Of a stretch of 64,000 bases of DNA, positions 17,128 through 25,678 are shown piece by piece (the stretch's first letter is position 1; each line of letters begins with the position of its first letter). The stretch spans positions 124,001 to 188,000 of the forward strand of contig JADKIY010000002.1 in the NCBI GenBank assembly GCA_016722575.1, given 5' to 3'. Under the pieces are notes generated by a model that was not told the origin of the DNA, ran no database searches, and was given only the letters and a program-made list of their open reading frames with translations. Made by a program: the position numbers and the translations under genes. This DNA comes from Elusimicrobiota bacterium. Its GTDB lineage: Bacteria > Elusimicrobiota > Elusimicrobia > FEN-1173.

Positions 17128-18443
17128 GGGGCGGGCCGCCGCTCGGGCCACAACGCCTCGAAGTGTTCCTTCAAACGCCGCTCGTCCCCCAAGCCGGTGG
17201 GCCGGTAAAACGGCTTCCACTGGGGCAAATAGGTTTGGGCCACGAAGTGCGCCGGAAAGTCGTGGGGGTATTGATACCCTCGCCCGTGACCCCGGGTTTC
17301 GCCGTCCCGGTTGGCGTCTTTGAGGGCGTCGGGAACTTCCCGCCGGGGGCCGTTTTCCACCTCGGACCAGGCGGCGTTGATGGCCGCGTAGGCCGCGTTG
17401 GATTTGGGCGCCAGCGCCACGTAGGCGGCCGCTTGGGCCAGGGGAATCCGCGCTTCGGGCATGCCCAGTTTTTCCACGGCGTCAAAAGCGGCGTTGGCGA
17501 TCAGAAGCGCCCGGGGGTCCGCGTTGCCCACGTCTTCGGCGGCGGCCACCAACAGGCGACGGGCCACGAAGCGCGGGTCTTCCCCGGCGGCCAGCATTTT
17601 GGCCATCCAGTAGATGGCCGCATCGGGATCCGAGCCCCGGAGCGATTTAATGAACGCCGAAACGGTGTCGTAGTGTTCGTCCGCCGATTTGTCGTAGCGG
17701 AGGGAGCGTCGTTGGGTGGAGGCTTCGGCCACGGCCAAAGTGACATGGACGCGACCGTCGTTTTCCGGCGTCGTCACAACGGCCAATTCCAAGGCGTTCA
17801 AAACCCGCCGAGCGTCCCCGTCGGCCCGGGACAAAATATGAAGCTCCGCTTCGGGGTCCACCGTCACCGGGCGATTTCCAAAACCCCGGACGTCGTCCCG
17901 CAAGGCCCGTTTAAAAAGACCGCGCAGGTCTTCCATCCCGAGAGGCCGCAATTCGTATACGGTGGACCGGGACAAAAGCGCCGCGTTAACGTAAAAAGAC
18001 GGATTTTCCGTGGTGAGCCCGATCAAGGTGACCAAGCCCCGTTCCACGTCGGGCAACAGCGCGTCTTGTTGGGTGCGATTAAAATGGTGGATTTCGTCGA
18101 CGACGAGAAGGGTTCGACGGCCTTGCCCGCGACGGCGCTCTTCGGCCGCCGCCAAAAGCCGGCGGATGTCCGGGACGCCGATGGTGACGGCGTTGGTCCG
18201 TTCCACGTGGGCCCGTGTCTTGAGGGCGATCAGGCGGGCCAGCGCGGTTTTACCGCAGCCCGGGGGACCGAAAAAGATCGCGGAGCCCAGCCGGTCCGCT
18301 TCGATGGCCCGGCGGAGGAGTCCGCCCTCCGCCACCAACGCCTGTTGCCCGACGAATTCGGACCACTCCCGGGGGGCCAAGCGCGCCGCCAACGGTTCGG
18401 GCGACGCCGCCGAAGGCTCGGACGTGGCGAAAAGGTCTTTCAC
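17124..18443 (-). CDS. rarA: Replication-associated recombination protein A, AAA+ ATPase
   Basis: 439 aa, the usual length for RarA/MgsA. Walker A FGPPGCGKTALA, Walker B LLVVDEIHHFN and a sensor 1 region LIGLTTENPSF are present. The C-terminal clamp-loader-like part contains SLRGSDPDAAIYWMAKML and the AEDVGNADP segment typical of the family. It acts at stalled replication forks. The start overlaps zapA by 4 bp. Confidence 0.95.
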   Translation of the reverse strand: MKDLFATSEPSAASPEPLAARLAPREWSEFVGQQALVAEGGLLRRAIEADRLGSAIFFGPPGCGKTALARLIALKTRAHVERTNAVTIGVPDIRRLLAAAEERRRGQGRRTLLVVDEIHHFNRTQQDALLPDVERGLVTLIGLTTENPSFYVNAALLSRSTVYELRPLGMEDLRGLFKRALRDDVRGFGNRPVTVDPEAELHILSRADGDARRVLNALELAVVTTPENDGRVHVTLAVAEASTQRRSLRYDKSADEHYDTVSAFIKSLRGSDPDAAIYWMAKMLAAGEDPRFVARRLLVAAAEDVGNADPRALLIANAAFDAVEKLGMPEARIPLAQAAAYVALAPKSNAAYAAINAAWSEVENGPRREVPDALKDANRDGETRGHGRGYQYPHDFPAHFVAQTYLPQWKPFYRPTGLGDERRLKEHFEALWPERRPAP

Positions 18444-18736
18444 GACGCCAGGGCCTTTTCCAGGTTTTCGACGAGACCGCGCAGGCGGCTCTCGTCCTGG
18501 GGCGAGAGGTCGGGGTTGTTTTTCTTGCTTCCCATTTCAAAAGCGATGTTGAGCGCGGCCAGCACCGCGATTTTCTGGGTGTCGACGAGCCCCAGCTTGT
18601 CGGCGATTTCCCGCATTTTCTGGTCGACGTAGGCGGCCAATTGGCTGGCTTCCAGGGGGGTCAAATTGCCCGGGTCGAGTTCGTAATCTTTTCCGAAAAT
18701 ATTGACGCGGATCTTGTCGCGGACGAGGGGGTTCAT
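18440..18736 (-). CDS. zapA: Cell division protein ZapA
   Basis: 98-aa FtsZ-ring stabiliser. The N-terminal globular domain shows RVNIFGKDYEL and the helix ASQLAAYVDQKMREIADKLG, followed by a dimerisation helix IAVLAALNIAFEM and a charged C-terminal coil. It lies between a small coiled-coil gene and rarA, overlapping the latter. Confidence 0.92.
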   Translation of the reverse strand: MNPLVRDKIRVNIFGKDYELDPGNLTPLEASQLAAYVDQKMREIADKLGLVDTQKIAVLAALNIAFEMGSKKNNPDLSPQDESRLRGLVENLEKALAS

Positions 18737-18738
18737 GG

Positions 18739-18972
18739 CTACACTCGCAATTTGTCCAATTTCGACAACGCTTTTTCAATCCGCGCTCGAAGCCGTTGGC
18801 GCTCTTCGATCAACTCCCCGTGCTCCCGCAACAGCCGGCGGGCGCGGCGGTTCTCTTCCGTCATCAGGGCCACGTCGGCTTCCAACCGCTCCTTCTCTTT
18901 GCGCAAACCGTGGATTTCCGCCACCGCTTGGCGGACTTTTTCGGTCAGTCGATGGAGGAGGGCGTTTGCCAC
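18739..18972 (-). CDS. Small coiled-coil protein, ZapB-like
   Basis: 77 aa, almost entirely predicted coiled coil with heptad Leu/Ile and many Glu/Arg (KEKERLEADVALM, ELIEERQRLRARIEK). The start GTG has no Shine-Dalgarno; a TAAATT hexamer lies 6 nt upstream. Its place directly before zapA suggests a Z-ring-associated protein such as ZapB, but sequence alone cannot separate this from other short coiled coils. Confidence 0.75.
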   Translation of the reverse strand: MANALLHRLTEKVRQAVAEIHGLRKEKERLEADVALMTEENRRARRLLREHGELIEERQRLRARIEKALSKLDKLRV

Positions 18973-18978
18973 GGGCCC

Positions 18979-19007
18979 AATTTAGCATAGACCCGCCCCG
19001 CCCACAA
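18979..19007 (-). promoter_or_regulatory. Promoter for the zapB-like/zapA/rarA operon, leaderless type
   Basis: TTGTGG (19007-19002), 17-bp spacer, TAAATT (18984-18979), then GGGCCC and the GTG start. The predicted start site coincides with the start codon. Confidence 0.55.
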
Positions 19008-19086
19008 GCGCTTCGTCGTCGGTAAGTTAACGTTCTTTGTCAAATACGCGAACGTCGTTCGCGCGCGGCCCGGGGGCCGCTCCCAA

Positions 19087-19115
19087 TTGTTCCCGCCTCT
19101 CGGAATGTTTATAAT
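19087..19115 (+). promoter_or_regulatory. Promoter for the 19.1-kb membrane protein, leaderless type
   Basis: TTGTTC (19087-19092), 17-bp spacer, perfect TATAAT (19110-19115), then six bases and the ATG at 19122. There is no Shine-Dalgarno between them. Confidence 0.7.
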
Positions 19116-19121
19116 GGATCC

Positions 19122-19898
19122 ATGGCGACCAAGACACGCGCTCGTTCGGATTTGTTGACGTACGTGGACCGGGAACCCACCGCCCTGTGGACGTTGTCCT
19201 CTCTGGCGACGGCGACCGCGTTGATCGCGGCGCGGTTCCATTTTTCGTCCTGGGCGGTTTTGGGCATGGCGCTCGTCGCCACGGTGTTTACCTTCAGCGT
19301 GCTGTGGGCGATCACGCTCTATCCCCGTACGTATCTCGGCGCCCGCTGGGCGTCCATGGCCTTCATGGTCGCGCTCTTTCTCTTGTGCGACGGCATCGGG
19401 CAGGTGGGTTTTCAAATGCAATGGCGGCGGTCGTTCGAAGTGGACGGCGCCTGGAAAGATTTTACCGATCGGGGCAACGTTTGGCGGGTACGCATCCCCT
19501 CCAAATGGCAGCCGTTTGAGCTCTACACCCCGGCGACGGGAACGGTGATCTTCAAACCAACGCGGATGACGCCGGCCATTGAATTTTCCGTCACGCGCCA
19601 TCCGCGCGCCAAGGACCAGGATCTGGCCGCGGCCGTGGAAGCGTACTACCTAAACCTGCCCAAAAGCGCCGACACGAAGATCCTGACGGGCACGCCGTTC
19701 GATTACGCCCCCGGCGTGGACGCCTATCGGATGGTCCACCAGGATCCGCAGCAAGCGCTGGTCCTGCGGCAGGAAAACGTTTTCCTTTTTCACGGCGAGG
19801 ACCTCTACATGCTGACCGCCACCGCGGTTCCCGCCTGGTTCAACCGCTTCCCGGCGGATTTGGACCGTTTCCTCCGCAGCCTTCGGTTTACCGCTTAA
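19122..19898 (+). CDS. Hypothetical membrane protein
   Basis: 258 aa that I do not recognise. Three hydrophobic segments occupy about residues 20-105 (SSLATATALIAARF, LGMALVATVFTFSVLWAI, MAFMVALFLLCDGIG). A soluble domain of about 145 residues follows, beginning with VDGAWKDFTDRGNVWRVRIP. The pattern of a short strand-rich domain after WRV-IP resembles PsbP-like or lipoprotein folds only loosely. It is one of the few plus-strand genes here and its stop shares bases with the stop of the opposing gene (TTAA at 19895-19898). Confidence 0.7.
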   Translation: MATKTRARSDLLTYVDREPTALWTLSSLATATALIAARFHFSSWAVLGMALVATVFTFSVLWAITLYPRTYLGARWASMAFMVALFLLCDGIGQVGFQMQWRRSFEVDGAWKDFTDRGNVWRVRIPSKWQPFELYTPATGTVIFKPTRMTPAIEFSVTRHPRAKDQDLAAAVEAYYLNLPKSADTKILTGTPFDYAPGVDAYRMVHQDPQQALVLRQENVFLFHGEDLYMLTATAVPAWFNRFPADLDRFLRSLRFTA

Positions 19899-20512
19899 CC
19901 CCCGCTTTTTTTCGCCGACTCCGTTCGCGCGCGCAATATCCATCCGATCACGAACACGGCCACCACGACGGCCGTGCCCGCCATCAGGGGCCGACTGTGG
20001 TCCAGCAACGATTGCCGGAACCCTTTCAACCCCGCGTCATGCAAAATGGCCCAAAACGTCCCGGAAAAAAAAGTCATGACGAACGTCCACGGAAAAAGCC
20101 CCACGGTACTGGTCCACAAAAAAACGCGAAAAGGCATGAACGAGAGCCCCGCCAGATAGTTCGTGATGACGAAAGGCGGAAATCCGACCAGTCGAAGGAG
20201 GATAAAAGCGCCCGGGGTGGGGTTCTCCAACGCGGCGACCCACGCGTGGGCCTGCCCGGACCGCTTCAACCACGGTTCCAGGCGCCGCCGACCCAACACC
20301 CTCGCCAGTCCAAAGGCCCCGCTGGCCCCCAACAGGGCGGCCGCCAGATTGATGATTAATCCTTTCCCGAAACCGAACAACACCCCCCCCGCCACCGGGA
20401 ATAGGCTGATGGGGGCGATAAAGCACCCGCCCGCGTAAAGCAGAACGAAAACGGGCGCCGACAGGGGGTTGCCTTGCAGCGCCTCGATGAGGCGGATGAA
20501 ATGATGAATCAC
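19895..20512 (-). CDS. VTT (DedA/TVP38-like) family membrane protein
   Basis: 205 aa with four to five hydrophobic segments. The VTT/SNARE-associated core is seen as APISLFPVAGGVLFG, GASGAFGLARVLGRR, FILLRLVGFPPFVITNYLAGLS and WTSTVGLFPWTFV. Such proteins are linked to lipid scrambling and undecaprenyl-phosphate recycling. The start GTG at 20512 overlaps the symporter stop as GTGA; the upstream extension is shadow. As last gene of the murQ-namZ-symporter run it may serve envelope recycling, which is inference from position. Confidence 0.85.
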   Translation of the reverse strand: MIHHFIRLIEALQGNPLSAPVFVLLYAGGCFIAPISLFPVAGGVLFGFGKGLIINLAAALLGASGAFGLARVLGRRRLEPWLKRSGQAHAWVAALENPTPGAFILLRLVGFPPFVITNYLAGLSFMPFRVFLWTSTVGLFPWTFVMTFFSGTFWAILHDAGLKGFRQSLLDHSRPLMAGTAVVVAVFVIGWILRARTESAKKSGG

Positions 20513-22023
20513 GCGGCGGTCCCGTCGCGGGCGCCGGGCCGGGACAGAAGGCCCGCCAGCCCGAAGGTGACGACGGTCCCCAGAACCACCAGCCAGCTCC
20601 ACCCCACGGGCACAATTTTCTTTTCCGACAGAACGAGCAGAATCAAATTGACGATCGCGCTCGCGACCATCGCGACGGCGTTCCATCCGTCGGACCGACG
20701 GCGGGTCAAGAGGCCGAGCAGGAAAATCCCCAAAAGGGACCCGAACGTCACTCCCCCGATCTTGAAGGCCAACCACAAGATGTTTCGATGGAAGCTGAAC
20801 CCGTAGGCCAAGGCCGCCAGCAAGACGCCGAACACCGCGACCCCCCACCGCGACAAACGCAACACCTCCCGATCCGTGGGGCGGCGCCCGCGACCTTCAA
20901 CGTAGGGCCGGTAGAGGTCCGTCACGAAGGACGTCGCCAAAGAGGCCAACGGGGAATCGATCCCGGCCAACACGATGGCCGACAACATCCAGCCCTTCAA
21001 CAAGGGCGGCATGACGTGGCCGATAAAATGCGGAAACACGGCGTCGGGATTCGCGGGGAAGGGAACGGATCCGGCCTGACGAAAGTAAACGAAGAGGCCG
21101 GTTCCGATGGTCAAATACGTGAGCAGCACGCCGAGGCTCACGGCGATCGTGCCCACCATCGTTTTCTGGCTGTCGCGCCGCGTCTCGACGGTCAACAACC
21201 GCTGCATTAAATCCTGGTCCGTGCCGAAGGCGGCCAGGGATCCGAAGAAACCGTTCAAGATGGCAATCCACAGGATGTTCGGGTTGGCGAAGAATTGCCG
21301 CCAAAAATGGGGAACGTCGCCGGAGGGGCCCCACTCCAGAACCGCCGTGTGCCCCGCCGCGGAGGCCTGGGACCAAATGGCCGCCCACCCCCCCGCCACC
21401 GTGTGGCCCAAGAAGGCGATCGTCGCGAGACCTCCGCCGATAAAAACCAGCGCCTGCACCACGTTGGTCCACACCACGGCCTTCATTCCCCCCAGGGACA
21501 TGTAGGCGACTCCGACCAAAACAAACACGCCGATCACCGGCAAAATCGGCACGTTCAACAGAACGGACAGCGCCAAACACGCGGCCATCAGACGAACCCC
21601 GGAGCCCAAGAGCCGCGTTAAGAAAAAGAAAAACGAAGCGGCGGTTTGAGTGACGCGCCCGAACCGCGCCCCCAGGAACTGATAAATGGTCGTGCAATTA
21701 AATTTGTAGAACGCCGGGATGAAGAGGAAGGCGATGACCAAACGGGCGGCGGTCGAGCCGATGAAAAATTGAAGGTACTGCCAGTTCTCGTTGCAGGCCG
21801 TGGCCGGAACGGAAATGACGGTCACGGCGCTCACTTCGGTGGCGACAAAAGAGAGGCACGCGGCCCACATCGGCATTCGGCGGCCGCCGAGAAAAAAATC
21901 GTCGGCCGTGCCTTGCCCCTTCCGAAGGAAAACCCCCATCCCCACCATCAGCGCCAGGAGGCCCAGGAGGACGGCCAGGTCCGCCGCGCCGATCAACGAC
22001 CCGCTGAACGACCAGGCTTCCAT
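20509..22023 (-). CDS. Sodium:solute symporter, candidate MurNAc transporter
   Basis: 504 aa, SSS/SLC5 family with about 13 membrane helices. Family marks are DFFLGGRRMPMWAACLSFVATEVSAVT near residue 42 (shortened here to DDFFLGGRRMP), VVWTNVVQALVFIGG, AFGTDQDLMQRLL and IDSPLASLATSFVTD. Substrate cannot be read from sequence. It begins 2 bp after namZ in a run murQ-namZ-symporter-VTT. Tannerella forsythia uses an SSS-type MurT beside MurK and MurQ to import N-acetylmuramic acid, so the same substrate is proposed here. Confidence 0.88.
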   Translation of the reverse strand: MEAWSFSGSLIGAADLAVLLGLLALMVGMGVFLRKGQGTADDFFLGGRRMPMWAACLSFVATEVSAVTVISVPATACNENWQYLQFFIGSTAARLVIAFLFIPAFYKFNCTTIYQFLGARFGRVTQTAASFFFFLTRLLGSGVRLMAACLALSVLLNVPILPVIGVFVLVGVAYMSLGGMKAVVWTNVVQALVFIGGGLATIAFLGHTVAGGWAAIWSQASAAGHTAVLEWGPSGDVPHFWRQFFANPNILWIAILNGFFGSLAAFGTDQDLMQRLLTVETRRDSQKTMVGTIAVSLGVLLTYLTIGTGLFVYFRQAGSVPFPANPDAVFPHFIGHVMPPLLKGWMLSAIVLAGIDSPLASLATSFVTDLYRPYVEGRGRRPTDREVLRLSRWGVAVFGVLLAALAYGFSFHRNILWLAFKIGGVTFGSLLGIFLLGLLTRRRSDGWNAVAMVASAIVNLILLVLSEKKIVPVGWSWLVVLGTVVTFGLAGLLSRPGARDGTAA

Positions 22024-22025
22024 GG

Positions 22026-23231
22026 TCAGGGGTACAGCAGGTGGGCGCGGCGGGCCGCGTCGAAATCGGCGGCGCTTTGGTGAAGGACGGCCAGGAGGTC
22101 CCCGGGGCTCCGCCCCGCGTTGAAATCGGATTCAAAAACGGCGCTGCCCACCACCCGGGGCATTTCCGCCCAACGGGGCTGAAACGCCTTGGGGCGGGCG
22201 TCCCGGATCAAACACGCGGCGTGGACGAAAAGGTCCACCGGGCGCGCCCGCCGGGGGGCGTCGATGATCACGCGAACACCGTAACAGCGTTCTCCCCGGT
22301 ATCGGTCCGACGTCGGCCGAAACGTCACGGAACGAAAGCGAAGCCCGTCCAATTTCAGGGCGTTGAGCTTTTTGGCCAGAGGCACGTCTTTGAGCCACGG
22401 GGCGCCAAACACTTCAAAAGGGGTCGGGGTGCCGCGGCCGACCGACACGTTGGTCGACTCAAAAGCGCCGATCCCGCAATAAAGAAGGGCCGCCCGGGCC
22501 GTTTTAATGTTGGGGGAGGGCGGCACCCAATTCAAACCGGTGTCCTCCCACATCATGGACCGCCGCCACCCCTTCAGGGGGATGACCATCAACCGGGCGT
22601 TGAGGCCGGCCTGCACATCGTGCCATTGGGCCAATTCCCCCACCGTCAACCCGTGCCGCACGGGGATCGAATAGTAGGCGGTGAAATGGCGGACCTCGGT
22701 GGAAAGCACCAGGCCCTCCACGGTTGCGCCGCCCAAGGGATTGGGGCGATCCAACACGATGAATTCCTTGTCCGCCCGAGCGGCCTCTTCCAACGCGTAA
22801 CCCAGGGTCGTGATGTAGGTGTAAAAGCGCGCGCCCACGTCCTGCAAGTCGAACACGAGGGCGTCAACCCGCTCGAGCGCCGCCGCGGTGGGGCGCTGAT
22901 TTTTCCCGTAGAGGCTGAAGATCGGGACGCCCGTGTCCCGGTAGGTGGTGTCCTCCACGGGCCGACCGTGTTCTTCCGTCCCGCTGAAACCGTGTTCGGG
23001 ACTGAAAATGGCCGCCAGGGTAACCCCGGGCGTATCGATCAGCAAATCCACCAGGTTTTTCCCTTGGCGGTCGACCGAGGTCCGATTGACGATCACCCCG
23101 ATGCGCTTGCCCCACAACGGAGCGAAGTTTTGGGATTCCAAAACATCCAAGCCGGTCTCCACCGCGGCGTGGGCGGGACCCACCGCCAGGATCAAAATCG
23201 CCATCGCCGCCGCTCGTGGGAGGGCTTTCAT
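22026..23231 (-). CDS. namZ: Exo-beta-N-acetylmuramidase NamZ (DUF1343)
   Basis: 401 aa with a signal peptide (residues 1-22, AHA-AVE cleavage). The DUF1343 hallmarks are all present: GVIVNRTSVDRQG, FSPEHGFSG, LVFDLQDVGARFYTYITT, VLDRPNPLGG and VRHGLTVGELA. NamZ removes terminal MurNAc from peptidoglycan fragments, complementing NagZ. It overlaps murQ by 4 bp and is followed by the symporter, consistent with periplasmic release, then uptake, then catabolism of MurNAc. Confidence 0.93.
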   Translation of the reverse strand: MKALPRAAAMAILILAVGPAHAAVETGLDVLESQNFAPLWGKRIGVIVNRTSVDRQGKNLVDLLIDTPGVTLAAIFSPEHGFSGTEEHGRPVEDTTYRDTGVPIFSLYGKNQRPTAAALERVDALVFDLQDVGARFYTYITTLGYALEEAARADKEFIVLDRPNPLGGATVEGLVLSTEVRHFTAYYSIPVRHGLTVGELAQWHDVQAGLNARLMVIPLKGWRRSMMWEDTGLNWVPPSPNIKTARAALLYCGIGAFESTNVSVGRGTPTPFEVFGAPWLKDVPLAKKLNALKLDGLRFRSVTFRPTSDRYRGERCYGVRVIIDAPRRARPVDLFVHAACLIRDARPKAFQPRWAEMPRVVGSAVFESDFNAGRSPGDLLAVLHQSAADFDAARRAHLLYP

Positions 23232-24124
23232 CGGGATTTCAGGGCACCGCGCAAAAATCCCTTCGCGGCCCGCAAACGGATTTCCGCCGTCCGACGGTCC
23301 ACGCCCCGCCGGGCCATGACGATGGCGGTCTTGGCCCGGCCGTCCGCCAACCGCAAAAGTCGCGTCGCGGCCGCCGGGGACACGCCGCCCAGCCCCGACA
23401 CCAAACGAGCGGCCCGGGCCCGAAGCTTCTCCGACCGGGGTTGGAGATCAACCATCCAATGGTCGTACACCTTGCCGGTTTGGACCATGGCCAGGGTCGT
23501 CAGCGTGTTTAGTATGATTTTCGTCGCGGTCCCCGCTTTAAGCCGCGTGGATCCCGTCAGGGGTTCGGGGCCGGTCCGGGCGGCGATAATCACATCGGCC
23601 AAGGCGCGGTTGGAGGGCCGGTTGCAGGTGACGAGCACCGTGGCGGCCCCCCGTTGACGGGCGGTCCGCAGAGCCGAAAGAACGTAGGGGGTCACGCCGC
23701 TGGCGGCGACGCCGACCACGGCGTCCCGAGGGAGCAAACCCCGCAGGGCCGATCGAGGTTCCCGGGTTCGATCCTCGGCGCCTTCCTGGGAACGGAACAC
23801 CGCGCGCCGGCCGCCGGCCATCAAAGCGCGAACGGTGCCGGAAGGGGTGTTGAAGGTGGGCGGGCATTCGGCGGCTTCCAAGACGCCCAAACGCCCGCTG
23901 GTGCCGGCGCCGACAAAAAAGATTCGCCCGCCTCGGGACAAGGCGAGCGACAATGAGCGCACGCCGCGAACCAACGCGTTTTTTTCTCGGGCGACCGCGG
24001 CCACGGCCCGGGCGTTTTCACGGACCATCAGGTCCACCAGGCCGGGCAAGGGCCTTTGGTCCAATCCCCGGGACGCGGGGTTGGGTTTTTCCGTCGTCAA
24101 ACGCGCAAATCGTTTTGGATTCAC
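23228..24124 (-). CDS. murQ: N-acetylmuramic acid 6-phosphate etherase
   Basis: 298-aa SIS-domain enzyme cleaving the lactyl ether of MurNAc-6-phosphate to GlcNAc-6-phosphate and D-lactate. TTEKPNPASRGLD at the N-terminus, FFVGAGTSGRLGVLEAAECPPTF (key part GAGTSGRLG) and LKAGTATKIILNTLTT are characteristic. Start GTG lacks a Shine-Dalgarno; TATTCT lies 8 nt upstream, close to a leaderless layout. It is divergent from nagZ and heads the run murQ-namZ-symporter-VTT. Confidence 0.95.
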   Translation of the reverse strand: MNPKRFARLTTEKPNPASRGLDQRPLPGLVDLMVRENARAVAAVAREKNALVRGVRSLSLALSRGGRIFFVGAGTSGRLGVLEAAECPPTFNTPSGTVRALMAGGRRAVFRSQEGAEDRTREPRSALRGLLPRDAVVGVAASGVTPYVLSALRTARQRGAATVLVTCNRPSNRALADVIIAARTGPEPLTGSTRLKAGTATKIILNTLTTLAMVQTGKVYDHWMVDLQPRSEKLRARAARLVSGLGGVSPAAATRLLRLADGRAKTAIVMARRGVDRRTAEIRLRAAKGFLRGALKSR

Positions 24125-24169
24125 GGTTTATTAGAATAACACTTTCGGTTCGTGAACGGAGGCTCCGCG

Positions 24170-25678
24170 GTGATCGACGAACAATTGATCGGGGAACGGT
24201 TGGTTTTCGGCATTCCCGGCCCCCGGCCCACCCGGGCCGACCTTCAACTTTTTCGGGACACCCACGCCGGGGGGTTGATTCTCTATCGAATCAACTACCG
24301 CTCCCCGGTCCAGATCCGCGCCTTGGTCCGGGAGATGGAAGAGTCCCTGGGTCGCCGTCTCCTCGTGACCGTCGACCACGAAGGCGGCCGGGTGATCATG
24401 TTCCAGGGCGGCGTCACTGTTTTTCCCGATAATCTCGCCTTCGGCACCGGCGCCACGCCCGCGGACGCCGCCCGGCAGGGCGCCGTGGAAGGCCGGGAAT
24501 TGCGTCGTCTGGGCATGGACGTGGCGTTCTCCCCCACGGTGGACGTTTTAACGCGCACCCACAGCCCGAACATCGGCATCCGCTCCTACGGGGACAACCC
24601 GGATCGCGTGGCGGCCATGGCGGTGGCCCGATTGCGCGCCCTTCAGGCCCAGGGCGTGAGCGCCTGCGCCAAACACTTCCCGGGCCTCGGGCCGGCTTCG
24701 CTCGACCCCCATTTGGATCTGCCCGTTATCCGAACGACCTGGGCCGAAATGCGTCGCTCCCATTTGAAGCCCTTCCGGGCGGCCATCGCCGCCGGGGTGG
24801 ACATGATCATGTCGTCCCATCCCCTCTACCCCCGGCTGGAACCCCGCCCTCGAACCCCCGCCACTTTTTCGAAAAAACTGATCACGGGCCTGCTCCGGGA
24901 GGAATTGGGGTTTCGCGGCGTGATCGCCTCCGACGACCTGGAAATGGGCGCCCTGCGTCGGCTGGCCCCCGTCGGCCGCGCCGCCGTCCTGGCGGCCGCC
25001 GCCGGGCACGATTTGATTTTGTGCTGCCACCGGGCCGATCTCCAGCGCGGGGTTTTCCACGCGTTGCTCGAGGCCGTCCGCTCCGGAGAACTTTCCCGCC
25101 GGGACCTGGAATGCTCCGTGGAACGCCTGCGGCGACTTCGGGGATTCGCTCAAAAACGGTTTGCCCCCGGACCGGCGGTGGCCGACCCCGCGGGAGCGGC
25201 CCTGGCCGCCCGCGTCGCGCGCCGAGCGGTCACGGTCACGGGCCCGGCGTTGCGGTCGCCGGACGCGCGGCCAGCGAAAACCCTGGTGATTTTCCCCCGT
25301 TTCGAACCCCTCTCCCGTCGCATCATGATCGAGCCGATGATGACACGGCCGGGGGCCTTTTTTAAAAAAACCGTTCCCGATCCCCGGGCGCGGCTCTGCC
25401 CGATCGACATCAACCCGGGCCCGCGCGAAAGGCGCCGGGTTCTTCAGCGTGCCCGAAACGCCGACCAAGTCGTCTACGTTTGTTTCGACGCGCACCTCCA
25501 ACCGGGCGATCGCGCGCTGATGGCGTCCCTTCAACGGCGGCAACCAAAACCGATTCTGGTTCTTCTTCGCAACCCCTACGACCGCGTCTTCGCGGACCCA
25601 CGCTCGACGGTCGTCACCGCCTTCGGGTTTCGTCAATGCCAAATCGCCGCCTGCCTGGAACGGATTTTCGGCTCGTGA
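24170..25678 (+). CDS. nagZ: Beta-N-acetylhexosaminidase, GH3
   Basis: 502 aa. GH3 catalytic barrel with VTVDHEGGRV, NIGIRSYGDNP, AKHFPGLG, the D-x-H dyad (LDPHLDLP) and GVIASDDLEMGA holding the nucleophile Asp. From about residue 345 a C-terminal domain follows, as in two-domain NagZ of Gram-positives. I set the start at GTG 24170 because GGAGG lies 7 nt upstream; another GTG at 24152 has none. No signal peptide is visible, so it probably acts in the cytosol. Overlaps the kinase gene as GTGA. Confidence 0.92.
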   Translation: MIDEQLIGERLVFGIPGPRPTRADLQLFRDTHAGGLILYRINYRSPVQIRALVREMEESLGRRLLVTVDHEGGRVIMFQGGVTVFPDNLAFGTGATPADAARQGAVEGRELRRLGMDVAFSPTVDVLTRTHSPNIGIRSYGDNPDRVAAMAVARLRALQAQGVSACAKHFPGLGPASLDPHLDLPVIRTTWAEMRRSHLKPFRAAIAAGVDMIMSSHPLYPRLEPRPRTPATFSKKLITGLLREELGFRGVIASDDLEMGALRRLAPVGRAAVLAAAAGHDLILCCHRADLQRGVFHALLEAVRSGELSRRDLECSVERLRRLRGFAQKRFAPGPAVADPAGAALAARVARRAVTVTGPALRSPDARPAKTLVIFPRFEPLSRRIMIEPMMTRPGAFFKKTVPDPRARLCPIDINPGPRERRRVLQRARNADQVVYVCFDAHLQPGDRALMASLQRRQPKPILVLLRNPYDRVFADPRSTVVTAFGFRQCQIAACLERIFGS

